Part shown: positions 12,362-22,624 of the stretch, piece by piece
How the letters are laid out: every line of letters starts with the position of its first letter
How positions within the stretch are numbered: position 1 is the stretch's first letter
Assembly (NCBI GenBank): GCA_030068145.1
Contig: JAPJBO010000434.1
Location: 121,375-185,374, forward strand
Direction of reading: 5' to 3'
DNA: 64,000 bases
Source: Diplonema papillatum
Lineage: Eukaryota > Euglenozoa > Diplonemea > Diplonemida > Diplonemidae
Translations under genes and position numbers: made by a program
Notes under the pieces: model-generated
What the model was told of the DNA's origin: nothing
What the model saw: the letters and a program-made list of their open reading frames with translations, nothing else
Databases searched by the model: none

Positions 12362-15300
12362 CTACGTGTGCAGCCAGTTTCCCATCTTCAGGCTAGACAA
12401 GGGACTGTGCAGCAGCGACGTACTCGCCCGCCGCCAATCTGGCGAGGACGAGAGCGACGTTATGGTCTTCCTCGTTGGGGTGCCCAGCGACGCCGACGGA
12501 GAAGGCAGGGCGCTCCGCAAGCCGAAAGACGCGGTCGACCTGCTGTTGCTCCACCCCCCGCCGTCGCACGGAGAATCATCAGGGACCAGGAGGCGGTACG
12601 AAGGCGAGCCCGACATAAGGACGAGGGGAGTGTTGACGGGGGAAACGATATCGGCGAGGAGCGTTCCCCTCCGGACTTTGAGGGGAGCCGACGGCGCCAA
12701 GGGTGGAGACCGCGTCTCGACGTTGTCCGGCAGCAAAACGGCCACTTTCGGCGGAGCAGCTTCGTGGTGTAGCTGTAGCTGCTTCTCGCTGTACCGGTCT
12801 TGCAGGTTTTGTCGCGTTCCGCGGCACAAGAGAATGATCTCGCACACGATGTCCGTCACGGAGCGTAAAAACACGGCGGCGATGGCCATCCGGAGCAAGA
12901 CGTCCGCCGTGTGCAGCACGACGCTGTCGCTGGCCCCCTGGAAGTACGCCACCGCTTTCAGCGCCATCGCAACCGCCTGGCAGACGACGAACACCCACTC
13001 GCACACAGCGTCCTTCGGCTTCAGCCGCGGGTGCATCACCCACAGCGCCGCCACCTGCACCCCGACGCACCCCGCCGCAACCAGCCGGATCCACGCGCAC
13101 TGCTCGAAAGACAGCGCCTTGCTCGCGAAAACAGCCGCGATTGCCACCGTCGCCAAGCTCTCTACCAGGAAGTACAAGATCGCCGGGCCCTTCGTGCCCC
13201 GCAGAACCGACGCGAATCGGCCGGCCCAGTCCTCCGCCGTCTTGTTGACCCACTCCCCCGAGCCGAAGAAGAACGAGTACAGGAAGATGCGCGGGCGCCG
13301 CGGGTCTTTGACGTAAGCAACCTTTTGGGGCAGGTTTTTGATGATGTGGCAGGTGATGAATCCGAGGGCGGCGAGCGTCGCGATGAAGAGGAAGCAGCCG
13401 ACGTACGGGGAGAACGACGCGTGCGGCTGAACGATCATCCGGACCGACCCCAGGACGATGCCTTGCAGCATCGTGTTGAAGAGGACGATGGGGATCGAAG
13501 GGAAAAAGAAGCAGCCCAGCGGGTCAGAACCGGCGAACGACGTGCAGACGACCCTCCCCATCCACTGGGCCAAGGCGTAGTGCACAGCGGTGAAGGAGGA
13601 GACGATCGCGAGGTTCCCGACGGCCATGCCGAAGTTCAGGTCGCCCCACAGCGAGAGCTGCGACGGGTGCAGCATCGAAGAGTACTCCAGCACGTCCTGC
13701 CCCAGGTTGCAGCTCTCGCCGAGCAGCACAAGCCGCGACGCCGACATCGCGGACGACCCGTCCGCGGTGAACGCGCCGGTAAACGCGGTCACCCCCACCG
13801 CCAGCCCCGCGGAGTCCTGCGTGAACTGCGCGTCCTTCACCGTCTTGCTCACCGGCGCCGCGGTCACCGGCACGTCGGTTGCGGGCGCGGGCTCGCGGGT
13901 GTCGATCGGCTGGGGTGTCGGACCTACGGTGGGGACAACCGTCGGCGGGGCAGGTGTGAGGGGCGGGCGGGTGAGCGGGATGGGTGAGAGGGGAGCGGCT
14001 GTGGGTGCGGCCGTGGGGATGTTCGTGGGCGGGACGAACGTGGGGATCGCGGGGACCTCCGTCGCGGCGGCGAAGTCGAGCACTTTGACGACCGACGGCG
14101 AAGGGTCGCCGAATTGCGCGATGACAGAGATCCCGGCGCCCGCCACCACGGCCCGCGGCTCGCACGAAAAAAACCCGATTTCCTCGTGCGCCAGCGACCA
14201 GTCGGACCACGACGTCCCCGCGCCCGCCGTCGCGATTGCGAACCCGCCAATGATCCCTACTGCGCTGTACGACCGATACACAGCGTACAGCCGGTCATCG
14301 TCATCGACATACAACGCCGCGCGGAAGTCCGCTAGGGTCCAGGGCTCTGCCTCGTCGTACGGCAGCTGGGTTCCCTCCCACTCCCCGTCGACCGTGCGGT
14401 GGTAGTGGTACCAGCGGTGGTCTGCCGTCACGCCGAAGCGGCCGGACGACCGCTTGGGGGTGCATCTGAAAAAAAAGAGGTGCACCCTCCCGCGGCTGTC
14501 GACGGTCTGGGCCTGCTGGTTCATGAACCCCTTCTCCGCGTCGAGCGGGATGACGGTCAGGTCCGGCGTGTCCAGCTGCAGGATTTCGTCGGCCCGCGTG
14601 TCGGCCGCGAGATGGTCGTTGTTGTCGAACCACGTCACGCCGCCGTCGTCGGTGTACGCGTAGGCGATGTCGTGGTTTTCGCCCAGCGAATCTCGCTCCC
14701 GCCACGTCCACGTTATGTGCAGCCTTCCGAAGGAATCGCACGACACCGTGTTCAGCATCGCACACCGCGACGAGCTGTTCGTGATGGCAGAGTCGCTGTA
14801 CACCCCTTCCGGTCCGATCACCGTCCGCGGGGCGCTGTAGGTCCCGTTCGCGGAGAAATAGTCCATCACCCTCCACCAGCACCGATTCGTGTTGCCGTCC
14901 TCGAACCCCATCTGCACGGTGCCCGTGCCCGTGTTGAACCACAACCGGGGGTAGTACACCGTCCGGCTGAGAGACAGGTCCAGCAAATCGTGGACGGGCG
15001 AGGTGATAAAAGCCGCCGCGGTCCACGTGCCGGTTGCGAGCCCGGGCTTCGACACGCGGTACCTGCTCTGGTCGAACACCAAGTGCACGGTGCCGTCTTC
15101 CCTGCCGATACAAAGGGAGACGTAGTTGTTCGTGTCGGACGTCTGCTGCATCCCGACGTCGTCGAGACTCAGCGACTCCCAAGTCTCGGCCGCGTCGTGC
15201 CTCCGCAGCACGGCGACGACGCTCACCGAGTCGTTGGGCGAGATCCAGATCGCCGCGTACTGAAATCCGTTGTACTGCACGATGGGCTCCTGCGCGAATG

Positions 15301-15442
15301 GCTTCCCGCTCAGTCCCTGCGACTTCGTCGACGTGGCCGCCAGGCTGACCTTGAGGTCCCGCACCTTCACCAGCTCCTCGCCAGCCGCCGCGCAGCAGCC
15401 GAGCGCAACTAGCACGACCGCGGCCGGGCCACAGCGCAGCAT
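12362..15442 (-). CDS. BNR_4-type beta-propeller ectodomain with seven-transmembrane C-terminus (copy 1)
   Basis: Open from ATG at 15442 (upstream frame starts only at TTG), about 1026 residues, no intron needed. In order (positions counted from 15472, so subtract 10): a hydrophobic signal peptide (11-31); a BNR_4-like propeller (about 45-480) with HLVFDQSRYRVS at 130, LHITWTWRERDS at 251 and Asp-box TDDGGVTW near 274; a Thr/Pro-rich stalk (480-545); about seven hydrophobic helices (613-885); and a Ser/Pro-rich tail. BNR_4 proteins are relatives of sialidase and polysaccharide-lyase propellers. The predicted product is a plasma-membrane protein presenting a sugar-binding or sugar-cleaving head. 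It is a clear paralogue of 44416-47619. Which ligand it binds, and whether it is enzymatic, cannot be read from the sequence. Confidence 0.82.
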   Translation of the reverse strand: MLRCGPAAVVLVALGCCAAAGEELVKVRDLKVSLAATSTKSQGLSGKPFAQEPIVQYNGFQYAAIWISPNDSVSVVAVLRRHDAAETWESLSLDDVGMQQTSDTNNYVSLCIGREDGTVHLVFDQSRYRVSKPGLATGTWTAAAFITSPVHDLLDLSLSRTVYYPRLWFNTGTGTVQMGFEDGNTNRCWWRVMDYFSANGTYSAPRTVIGPEGVYSDSAITNSSSRCAMLNTVSCDSFGRLHITWTWRERDSLGENHDIAYAYTDDGGVTWFDNNDHLAADTRADEILQLDTPDLTVIPLDAEKGFMNQQAQTVDSRGRVHLFFFRCTPKRSSGRFGVTADHRWYHYHRTVDGEWEGTQLPYDEAEPWTLADFRAALYVDDDDRLYAVYRSYSAVGIIGGFAIATAGAGTSWSDWSLAHEEIGFFSCEPRAVVAGAGISVIAQFGDPSPSVVKVLDFAAATEVPAIPTFVPPTNIPTAAPTAAPLSPIPLTRPPLTPAPPTVVPTVGPTPQPIDTREPAPATDVPVTAAPVSKTVKDAQFTQDSAGLAVGVTAFTGAFTADGSSAMSASRLVLLGESCNLGQDVLEYSSMLHPSQLSLWGDLNFGMAVGNLAIVSSFTAVHYALAQWMGRVVCTSFAGSDPLGCFFFPSIPIVLFNTMLQGIVLGSVRMIVQPHASFSPYVGCFLFIATLAALGFITCHIIKNLPQKVAYVKDPRRPRIFLYSFFFGSGEWVNKTAEDWAGRFASVLRGTKGPAILYFLVESLATVAIAAVFASKALSFEQCAWIRLVAAGCVGVQVAALWVMHPRLKPKDAVCEWVFVVCQAVAMALKAVAYFQGASDSVVLHTADVLLRMAIAAVFLRSVTDIVCEIILLCRGTRQNLQDRYSEKQLQLHHEAAPPKVAVLLPDNVETRSPPLAPSAPLKVRRGTLLADIVSPVNTPLVLMSGSPSYRLLVPDDSPCDGGGWSNSRSTASFGLRSALPSPSASLGTPTRKTITSLSSSPDWRRASTSLLHSPLSSLKMGNWLHT

Positions 15443-16667
15443 CACGGTCCCGGAGGCATAGAGGTGCGCCAATTCACCTGCACCCTCTACCGCTCCTCCC
15501 CCTCGCCCTGCAACCTCCTTGCCCCCCCCCCCCGCCCCCTCCGCAAAGCCCGATACGTCCGAAGCAACCGCAGCGAGAACGGGCAGTCGGGGCAGCCGAA
15601 CTGCAGTGTCCGCTACAACACCCCCCCTGCAGGAGCCGGTTCCCCTGCCCCTGTAAGCGAAGGAGCTCGATTCCGCGGCGCTTACACTCTTTGATCACGT
15701 TCTCGCAAGGCTGGTCTTTAAAAGGGCTGCCTTGATGCTGCTTTGATCGAACTCACACTAGTCTGAAACTACCAGGCTCGACAACGTTCGGTCGGGCAGG
15801 GGGGTACGGAGGGTTCTTCTTTTCCCCCCGACACCGACGTCCATCCACTTCGAAGCTCCCGGGAGGCCCACCCGTGAAGCCTTCAATGTTTCTTTTTTTC
15901 TTTTTGAGCTGAGTGTGCAGAGTTATAGATTCTTTGTGGGGTTGAAAGGTTGAAAGAGCATCGTTTCCTTGCCTCCTCACCAGCGGTTTGATTCTCCGGT
16001 TGACGTGAGGCGGCGGGGACACTACTTTCTTACCTCGCTTGAATCGGCATCTTTACCTCTTCACGGGTTATTAGAACGCCAAAGAAAAGGAGTCGAGATA
16101 GTTTTCCGCTCCTTCGCATCTCCACTTCGCATCTTGCTGCTTCTGGTGAAACCGGCACGCGTCTTCACTGGTTTCGGTGCGCTTTCCCTTAAGCAAGCCT
16201 TTGTCCAATTAGAACCAGGATTCTACATCAGGATTCAATGAAGCAACCAGAGCTCACGCCCATTTAAGGTTTTGAGAGGTTGGGGATGCAATTTTTCCAA
16301 TGCCTCCGCTCAGCATTCGCTTTACCTGGCGTGACTCCTGTTTCGGTTGTATCGTGAAAGAGTGAACCAGATACTAGTTGGTTTGTTGAGCCTTTCGCCA
16401 CCGTACGATGGTGCCAATCCGATGGCTATGTCTCTGCTTCCTGGACACCCGCCGAAAATTTTTTTGGACTAGTTGCTGCTTGACCAAGCTGTTCGAGCCT
16501 CGTTCTGGCAATGCTTCTTCTTCGCCGTGATCAAAGGAACGGTTCAGGAAACAAGCAACTGCGTATCTTCGTTTTATCCACCAAAGCAAACGTACCAGAC
16601 GGTGGCTGTGAGCACCCGGAAGAGCGCTGAAAGAAATGTGAAAACGGGTTGGTGGTCCAGAGGAAAA
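15443..16667. other. Intergenic DNA, no supported gene
   Basis: This covers the presumed 5' flank of the minus-strand BNR gene, including C-rich runs near 15520, and unassigned DNA up to the retroelement. The block 15720-15785 resembles 37195-37260 (GGGCTGCCTTG, GATC(G/A)A(A/G)CTCACACTA). No RNA gene seen. Confidence 0.5.
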
Positions 16668-16792
16668 GAGTTTGAATAGAGCATCTATTTGGTATCGGAA
16701 AGTAGGTGCGAGATCAGGCAAACCTTGTGCGCTAGCTTCGTTTAACCGTGAATCTAATAATCAGGGCTTACCCCACATTCTCGCTTTCATTT
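16668..16792 (+). repeat. Split direct repeat A1
   Basis: 125 bp starting GAGTTTGAATAGAGCATC and ending CTCGCTTTCATTT. I see no difference from A2 at 19230-19354. It marks the left end of the retroelement. Confidence 0.95.
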
Positions 16793-16836
16793 TTATTTCC
16801 ATTCTCCTCCTAATCATACACTACCCTCCGGGAAAA

Positions 16837-17034
16837 ATGCCGGTACACACGGGTAGCACGCGCCGCCGGGCCGCACGGACCAGCCGTCGGCTGATGGATC
16901 CTGACTGGGCGGCGGCTGAGGAAGCTGCCGACAAGGCCACCCGGGAGTGGCGGGTATGGAACCCTTGCGAGCCCGGGGAGTCGGCGGCCCCCCGTTCGCC
17001 GGCGGGAAAGGGGGAGAAAGCCGGTCGGAGCTGA
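16837..17034 (+). CDS. Short ORF upstream of and overlapping the RT ORF (possible ORF1)
   Basis: This 65-codon frame starts ATG CCG GTA CAC and reads an Arg/Ala-rich product with RRRAARTSRRLMDPDWAAAE. It overlaps the RT frame by about 80-90 nt in another register. The RT frame lacks a strong own start, so ribosomal frameshifting or leaky scanning could link the two. It is too short for a normal Gag-like ORF1 and has no zinc knuckle. Function unknown; it may be a remnant. Confidence 0.3.
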   Translation: MPVHTGSTRRRAARTSRRLMDPDWAAAEEAADKATREWRVWNPCEPGESAAPRSPAGKGEKAGRS

Positions 17035-18944
17035 AGACCGGCATGGAACGGTCGTCTGGGGACTGGTCCCCCCTGGCCGACTGCAGACTTGAAGGACCTG
17101 GCGGGAGTACGACGGAGGCTCTACTCCCGCCTCCGGCTGGCAACGCCGCACAACGCGAAGACCCGGGAAGCGCTTCCACGAATGCACCCGGGCACTCGGA
17201 ATTAGCTCATCCTACCCTTTGCGACAGCCGTTTCCCGACACGACAGAAACAACCCTTGCCCGACGCCGGCTTCTCGCCTCGGCAGGTCAGGGGGTTGAAG
17301 TCGCGAAGGTCCAGGTTGCTCAGGGGGAGGAGGCTTTTCCTCCGGCTCCACCCCCATTTCTACGACCCTCCTACCGCAGTTCCTCTCGGGTACCTCCCAC
17401 CAGAAACGAGAGGTCTCATTCCGGGCATCGGTGCCCCGAGATCTGCGAGGCCGCTAGACGTCACGGCAGTGCCGCCGATCGATCTCCGCAAGCTCCGGAG
17501 CCTCGCCGGCCCCGGGGCCCGCTTGCACGGCTTGCTTGACCTCCTAACGGACGGGCACTCCTTCCGACGGAAGTTGTTGGGCACTCCTCTCGTGCCGGGT
17601 CGGAAGAGCGACGCGTTTGCCCGCCATGCGCAGACGCTGGAAAGCGTTGGGTTTGTGGAGCGCGTCCCCCGTTCGGAGCCGCTGAAGTGCGTCCTTCCGG
17701 CTTTTGCTGTTGAAAAGGGCGAACAGCACTCGCGGGCCATCGTTGACGGCCGCCCGCTGAACGAGCTGATGGAGCCCCCGCCGAAGTTCAGCCTCTTGCG
17801 TGTCGACGAGGTCATCGCCAAGATGATGTCGAAGTCGTACGCAGTCGTCGTTGACCTGAAGTCCTACTTCTTCCAGTTCCCAGTAGGACGGTCGACGTCA
17901 GCTTTCTTCGGGCTCCGCACAAGGAAGCTCGACGGGGGCGTGGCTCTGTATAGGTGGCGCCGGCTGACGATGGGCTGGTCTTTCTCGCCCGTGATTGCGC
18001 AGGACTCGGCGCTTGTCATCACGGAGCCTGCCGGGGACGATAAGATAGTCTGGTACGACGACTGGGCCCTCGTTGAAGACTGTCCGGATGCGCTTCGCGC
18101 CGTGCGCGACCGAGTTTTGCGGCGTGCCCGCAAGGTGCGCATGACAGTCAACGACGAGAAGTCCGTCCTCGAGCCCAGCTCGAAACCAGTCGTCCTCGGG
18201 GTAGAATTCGACCTCGCGGCGAAGACGTACAGGCTGAAACAGGAGTGGGCGAGAAAAGCGCACCTGCTGTTTTGCTCAGCTGAGTCGGCACAGATGACCG
18301 TGCGCGGGATCTGGAAGGTCGTCGGGACCGCCATCTGGGCGTGGACGGTGTGGGGCACGCCGCTTTGCAGAGTGAGCCCGGTGCTTGCGTGGATGGGGAC
18401 ACTGGCGCATCAGGTCCTAACAGGCACCCTGGGCTGGGAGTCGCTGGTTCGAGTGAGCGACGACGTCCTTCCTTTCCTTGCTGGGGTGAGGCGGCGTCTG
18501 TCGGGGAACCGGTGGGTCACGTTCGACATGCAGCAGCGGGATACCCTCGTCGAGGCATGGTCCGACGCCAGCATGCAGGGATGGGCCTGGCTAGTGGATT
18601 CCATGGCAATGTGGGGACCGTGGAGAGATATCCCGCAGCATATCTTCTTTGCCGAATTAACGGCGGCAAAGTTTGCTATTGCGTACGCGGCTTCGCGCTC
18701 TCCGCTATCGACAATAAGAATCTTTGTCGACAACTTGCCCGCCGTGAACTGTCTGAGGAATTGGAAGTCGAAGACCCAACTCGGGAACTTCATCCTCTGC
18801 CAGGTCCGCGACGTGTTGGAAGAACACCAATGTGTTCTCGAGACTGTGTGGGTTCCGACCGCTGAGCAATTAGCGGACGTATGGACACGAGACCCATACA
18901 GGCAAGGCATTCCGCCTCCTCGCGTCCCTTTCTGCATTGCGTGA
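16956..18944 (+). CDS. Reverse transcriptase-RNase H polyprotein of DIRS-like element
   Basis: About 660 residues from the first ATG; residue numbers below count from 16947, a GTG. The N-terminal 170 residues are disordered and Pro/Arg-rich. RT spans about 240-420: AVVVDLKSYFFQFPV holds D303, RWRRLTMGWSFSP is the substrate-grip region, and VWYDDWALV carries the catalytic D371 D372, with WY in place of the usual Y-x before DD. RNase H spans about 530-650 with a full acidic set: D540 (WSDAS), E570 (FAELTAA), D595 (FVDNLPAV) and D644 (LADVWTRD). This RT-RH order without protease or integrase fits DIRS/VIPER-type elements, in agreement with the repeats. The frame is uncorrupted, so it may be functional. 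No YR or methylase domain follows. Confidence 0.88.
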   Translation: MEPLRARGVGGPPFAGGKGGESRSELKTGMERSSGDWSPLADCRLEGPGGSTTEALLPPPAGNAAQREDPGSASTNAPGHSELAHPTLCDSRFPTRQKQPLPDAGFSPRQVRGLKSRRSRLLRGRRLFLRLHPHFYDPPTAVPLGYLPPETRGLIPGIGAPRSARPLDVTAVPPIDLRKLRSLAGPGARLHGLLDLLTDGHSFRRKLLGTPLVPGRKSDAFARHAQTLESVGFVERVPRSEPLKCVLPAFAVEKGEQHSRAIVDGRPLNELMEPPPKFSLLRVDEVIAKMMSKSYAVVVDLKSYFFQFPVGRSTSAFFGLRTRKLDGGVALYRWRRLTMGWSFSPVIAQDSALVITEPAGDDKIVWYDDWALVEDCPDALRAVRDRVLRRARKVRMTVNDEKSVLEPSSKPVVLGVEFDLAAKTYRLKQEWARKAHLLFCSAESAQMTVRGIWKVVGTAIWAWTVWGTPLCRVSPVLAWMGTLAHQVLTGTLGWESLVRVSDDVLPFLAGVRRRLSGNRWVTFDMQQRDTLVEAWSDASMQGWAWLVDSMAMWGPWRDIPQHIFFAELTAAKFAIAYAASRSPLSTIRIFVDNLPAVNCLRNWKSKTQLGNFILCQVRDVLEEHQCVLETVWVPTAEQLADVWTRDPYRQGIPPPRVPFCIA

Positions 18945-19154
18945 TGTCGGCCTATTTCTATTTTCTCACGTCTGAGGACGTTGCTAGAGGATTACGGGAA
19001 GTGCGTCCAGCCACCCTGTCGTCCATCTCAGTGTTAGCGCTCCGCGCAGCACCATTGTTTTGTGAGCACGCCCGAGGGCGCTGTTTATCTGTTTTGAGCT
19101 ACCCGGAGGCAGCCGGATGTCAGCTCCTTTAGTTTCACGTCCAGGGATTCTATT

Positions 19155-19231
19155 CCACATTCTCGCTTTCATTTCACCAACCCTGTGACAATTATCATCT
19201 TCACCGTTTCTGCCAACGCGACCTTTTCCGA
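19155..19231 (+). repeat. Split direct repeat B1
   Basis: 77 bp from CCACATTCTCGCTTTCATTT to GACCTTTTCCGA, one mismatch from B2 (19335-19411). It abuts A2 directly. Confidence 0.93.
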
Positions 19232-19354
19232 GTTTGAATAGAGCATCTATTTGGTATCGGAAAGTAGGTGCGAGATCAGGCAAACCTTGTGCGCTAGCTT
19301 CGTTTAACCGTGAATCTAATAATCAGGGCTTACCCCACATTCTCGCTTTCATTT
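19230..19354 (+). repeat. Split direct repeat A2
   Basis: Second copy of the 125-bp A sequence. Its last 20 bp double as the first 20 bp of B2. Confidence 0.95.
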
Positions 19355-19411
19355 CACCAACCCTGTGACAATTATCATCTTCACCGTTTCTGTCAACGCG
19401 ACCTTTTCCGA
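19335..19411 (+). repeat. Split direct repeat B2 (right end of retroelement)
   Basis: Matches B1 except one base (TGTCAAC versus TGCCAAC). The element ends at CCGA, followed by an AG microsatellite. A diverged solo B copy at 61947-62031 is also followed by an AG-rich stretch. Confidence 0.93.
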
Positions 19412-19478
19412 AAGAGAGAGAGAGAGAGAGAAAAAGAGAGAGAGGATGACGGAGAGAGAGAGAGAGAGAGAGGGGGGA
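19412..19478. repeat. (AG)n tract with interruptions
   Basis: Imperfect AG repeat of about 65 bp immediately right of the retroelement. A similar AG-rich run follows the solo B remnant near 62030, suggesting an insertion preference or co-transported tail. Confidence 0.85.
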
Positions 19479-20342
19479 ACGCATCGAAACAAGGCAATGG
19501 ATATGGTAATCACGCCTTAGCAGCCCGAAGGCCCTTCTTCACCAACATGCATGTGTTCTCATAGTCACCGCTACCGCGCTAACCTCCATCGAAAGAAGAA
19601 GAGGGAAGAAAAGGGAAACGAAGTGAAAGAAGCACGTAGTTTTGTTGCGGTTGTGGACGAACTTATGCGTGAGCGCTTTCATCCCGATGAAGAGATTACT
19701 TGCAAGGCACCATCACCACCGTTCATAGAGCACAGGTCTTGATGCGAGAAGGTTTACCCCAGCCTTCTGAATACCAGCAGTACGACCGTGGGGTGGACCT
19801 GGCGTGGGGAGAAAAGGTTTGTTTGTCTCAAGAGAGCGCAGTGCTTCGGGGGAAGGGCGGCGCGAGATGTGCGTGGAATGGTATGTCCTCAACACCGCAC
19901 CGTGACCTGTCTGCACCGTGTTGTGATCCTCCAACGGACACAGTTGGTGGACCATCATCAGCACAGAACTTGAGTGTCTGCAGACAGGACAGCGATGCGA
20001 GCCTGGCTCGTCGGGCGGCTGTTCGTCTCGTCACACCCAGGACCATCCCATGAGAGCACAGGATAAATCCGTCTGGGGAATGTTCCTTATTCATCCAGGG
20101 CGCCTGGCGCTTGCACCACTCGAGAGCAGGTTATTTAGAGTTGAAGTTCGCTTGAGATAATTCACCGCGTTTGTGGAGGCTCTGCGCCGGACAATCTGTG
20201 CAGCAACTACTCTCCCTAAAGACTGCATGATTCAGGTGGTTCCTTCGCGGGTTCATAGCTTGTCACGGCTTGGAGCACGTATAGCGGCATAAGCACTAGT
20301 GGACTAGTTTGGTCCGACCTTGCTAGCAAGGAGGTAAACACT

Positions 20343-20343
<1 letters not shown>

Positions 20344-20424
<81 letters not shown>
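20344..20424. repeat. (AG)n microsatellite
   Basis: About 80 bp of uninterrupted AG dinucleotide. The Ser-Leu reading frame across it on the minus strand is an artefact. Confidence 0.97.
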
Positions 20425-20429
<5 letters not shown>

Positions 20430-20756
20430 GGAAGAAAGTGTGCGGAAGATGACGACGTCGACTAACTACTGTTGGTTTTGCTACGGGATGAAAAAAAAGG
20501 GGGGAAGGGAACAGAAAAAACGGCTGAAGACAGATGGAGGAAGAAGATTTTACGGAGGTAGAGACTCGGACTAGACGAGCCACAGCAAACGACTGAAGCG
20601 GGTTTTCCAGCATCTGGTCCCGTTCGGTTAGTCGTCGGTATAACTTTTCATACGACTGAACCTAGAGATGAGCCTCGAATCATACGTCGTCGAAGTATAT
20701 GCCCCGGCACTGAGCCCAGATTTACCCTGTTGGGTGGCATTGACGCCGGACAACTC

Positions 20757-21455
20757 AGGCGAGCTTCGTTACTTCTGATTAGCTGTTCTCGGCTGGTGGG
20801 CGTTTTCTCATCATAGGGAGTCCTTCGATTCAGTGTCGACCCATAGTCCAGGTCTGCCCTTCGGATGCTTCCGTCTCTTTGTCGTTCGCGCTGGTCTCTC
20901 TTGCTTCACTGCATGCGTGTGGGCGAAATCTTGCATTTTGGGGCGCTGCTTTGCAAAGACGTGCCCGCTTCCCTTTTCTGCGCCGTCTGCTGGCATCGCG
21001 ACTTCACCCACCGCGTACTCTTGCGCATTTAGCGGGCGTCATCGCTGATGAGTGCCAGCCTTTTCGCGTGCGTGACTTCCAGAAGGGGTCACTCTAGGCG
21101 AGCTTCGTTACTTCTGATTAGCTGTTCTCGGCTGGTGGGCGTTTTCTCATCATAGGGAGTCCTTCGATTCAGTGTCGACCCATAGTCCAGGTCTGCCCTT
21201 CGGATGCTTCCGTTTCTTTGTCGTTCGCGCTGGTCTCTCTTGCTTCACTGCATGCGTGTTGGCGAAATCTTGCATTTTGGGGCGCTGCTTGTGCAAAGAC
21301 GTGCCTGCGGCACGCGTCTTTTTGACGCTTCCCTTTTCTGCGCCGTCTGCTGGCATCGCGACTTCACCCGCCAAGTACTCTTGCGCATTTAGCGGGCGTC
21401 ATCGCTGATGAGTGCCAGCCTTTTCGCGTGCGTGACTTCCAGAAGGGGTCACTCT
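20757..21455 (+). repeat. Tandem duplication of a 339/360-bp unit
   Basis: Two head-to-tail units, 20757-21095 and 21096-21455, each starting AGGCGAGCTTCGTTACTTC and ending AGAAGGGGTCACTCT. The second carries about 21 extra bases around GCGGCACGCGTC. Apart from that they are nearly identical, so the duplication is young. The last 60 bp (GCTGATGAG ... GTGACT) have a diverged relative at about 37700-37762. No conserved ORF with a domain. Confidence 0.92.
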
Positions 21456-22624
21456 AGGCGAGCTTTCGTCGCGGTGCAACCGTTGCTCCACTGTTGCCTT
21501 CTGGAACATCATCGATTTGCCTGCCACTGTCTCAGTACCACGGTACACCAAGGTCTATATAATGTGATGATGTGAGAGTAATATGGTGCTTCAACACAGT
21601 ACACCATCCGGCGATTCTATCAGGAGGAAACAGACCGACTTAGTATCTCCAGCCTAACGACTGGTAGTCAGTGACGAAGCTCAGTATCGTGGTCGGAGAA
21701 TCAGAATCTTCGTAAGTCCTTCGACAGGTTTGGGCACTAGATCTACGTGGCCGGGAAAACCGTTCACCCCGTGGCTAGAGGTTTACGTGTCGTGAGGTCG
21801 TTTGTCGTGTCACAGCCACAAACAGAATGGCTTGTCATTTGCTCCAGTTCTTTTTTCTTTTTTCTTTTTTCCCGACGACAACTAGTGTCAGACTAGCCTA
21901 CCCGAAGGCAGTTGATTTCTTTAGGCAAGGTTTCTCTACCGGCGGATGTTGTTTGGGTTAGCGTTTTTTTTTGTTTTTGTTTGCTGAGCCTTTGCGCGCC
22001 ACCAAAAACTCATCATTCATACGAATCGAAGGCGGTTTAGTAGCTGTCTCCAAACGCGCCGCTGATTGATGTTGTTGATTGGGGGAAAAGCAGGTATCCT
22101 GCTGTAAGTTTGCCACAGTCTGCGTATCCTTAGCTCGCCGCAGCTCTGGACGTGCCGTCGACGGTTCTGACCCCAATCGCCCAAGCCTTCTTAGAAAGAG
22201 AGAGATAATCGCCCTACTAACGGACTGAACGACAGCAAGTGTCAGACCATCTGGGGCGGGCGATTCCTTGAGGCAGGTGTTTTCTGCCGGCAGAAGTTGC
22301 TTGGGCAACCTTCAGTTGTTCCTGGCCAAGTCGTCAGACCAGCCCACCGGTCTCTACCGTACGGGAGCTGCATGGGTTCTAAAAAAGATACGAGAGAGAA
22401 AGACGAGTTAGTGTGCAGGGACCATCTCTCCAGGGACTACTCCGTCGGAGGATGATAACACAATTTCCCACTTTCCCCTTATTAAACTAGTTTTCTTTTT
22501 CGACAGTTCAAGTCGCTTCGGTGAGCCAATTCACCCACCCCCTGATCGAGCGTAATCGAGTGCAATATTTTGGGGTTAGAATGCAAAGAATCTGTGGCGA
22601 TAATCTGCATCGCCGACGGCGCGG

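Larger units (their letters stand above)
16668..19411 (+). mobile_element. Retroelement with split direct repeats (A1 ... B1-A2-B2), RT-RNase H, no recombinase
   Basis: A 125-bp sequence A is found identically at 16668-16792 and 19230-19354. A 77-bp sequence B is found at 19155-19231 and 19335-19411 with one mismatch. A ends, and B begins, with the same 20 bp (CCACATTCTCGCTTTCATTT), so that junction motif occurs three times. The order A1-ORF-B1-A2-B2 is the split-direct-repeat design of PAT/Ngaro/VIPER-type DIRS elements, which integrate with a tyrosine recombinase. Only about 210 bp separate the RT stop from B1 and no recombinase is visible, so this copy is internally deleted or depends on a recombinase in trans. 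Identical A copies suggest recent activity. AG-rich DNA follows B2. Confidence 0.85.
19479..22521. other. Intergenic DNA with repeats, no supported gene
   Basis: Contains a diverged repeat family 3 copy (about 19865-19990), a long AG tract, the 340-360-bp tandem duplication, and copies of the GTGTCAGACTAGCC repeat (21886-21945, 22240-22305). CGAGTTAGTGTGCAGGGACC near 22402 recurs near 63610 after another AG run. No protein gene or RNA gene is recognisable. Confidence 0.5.

Noticed and set aside
21040-21075. CTGATGAG inside the 21-kb duplication, reminiscent of a hammerhead ribozyme core
   Set aside because: The required GAAA partner strand and flanking helices are missing in both units and in the 37.7-kb relative.
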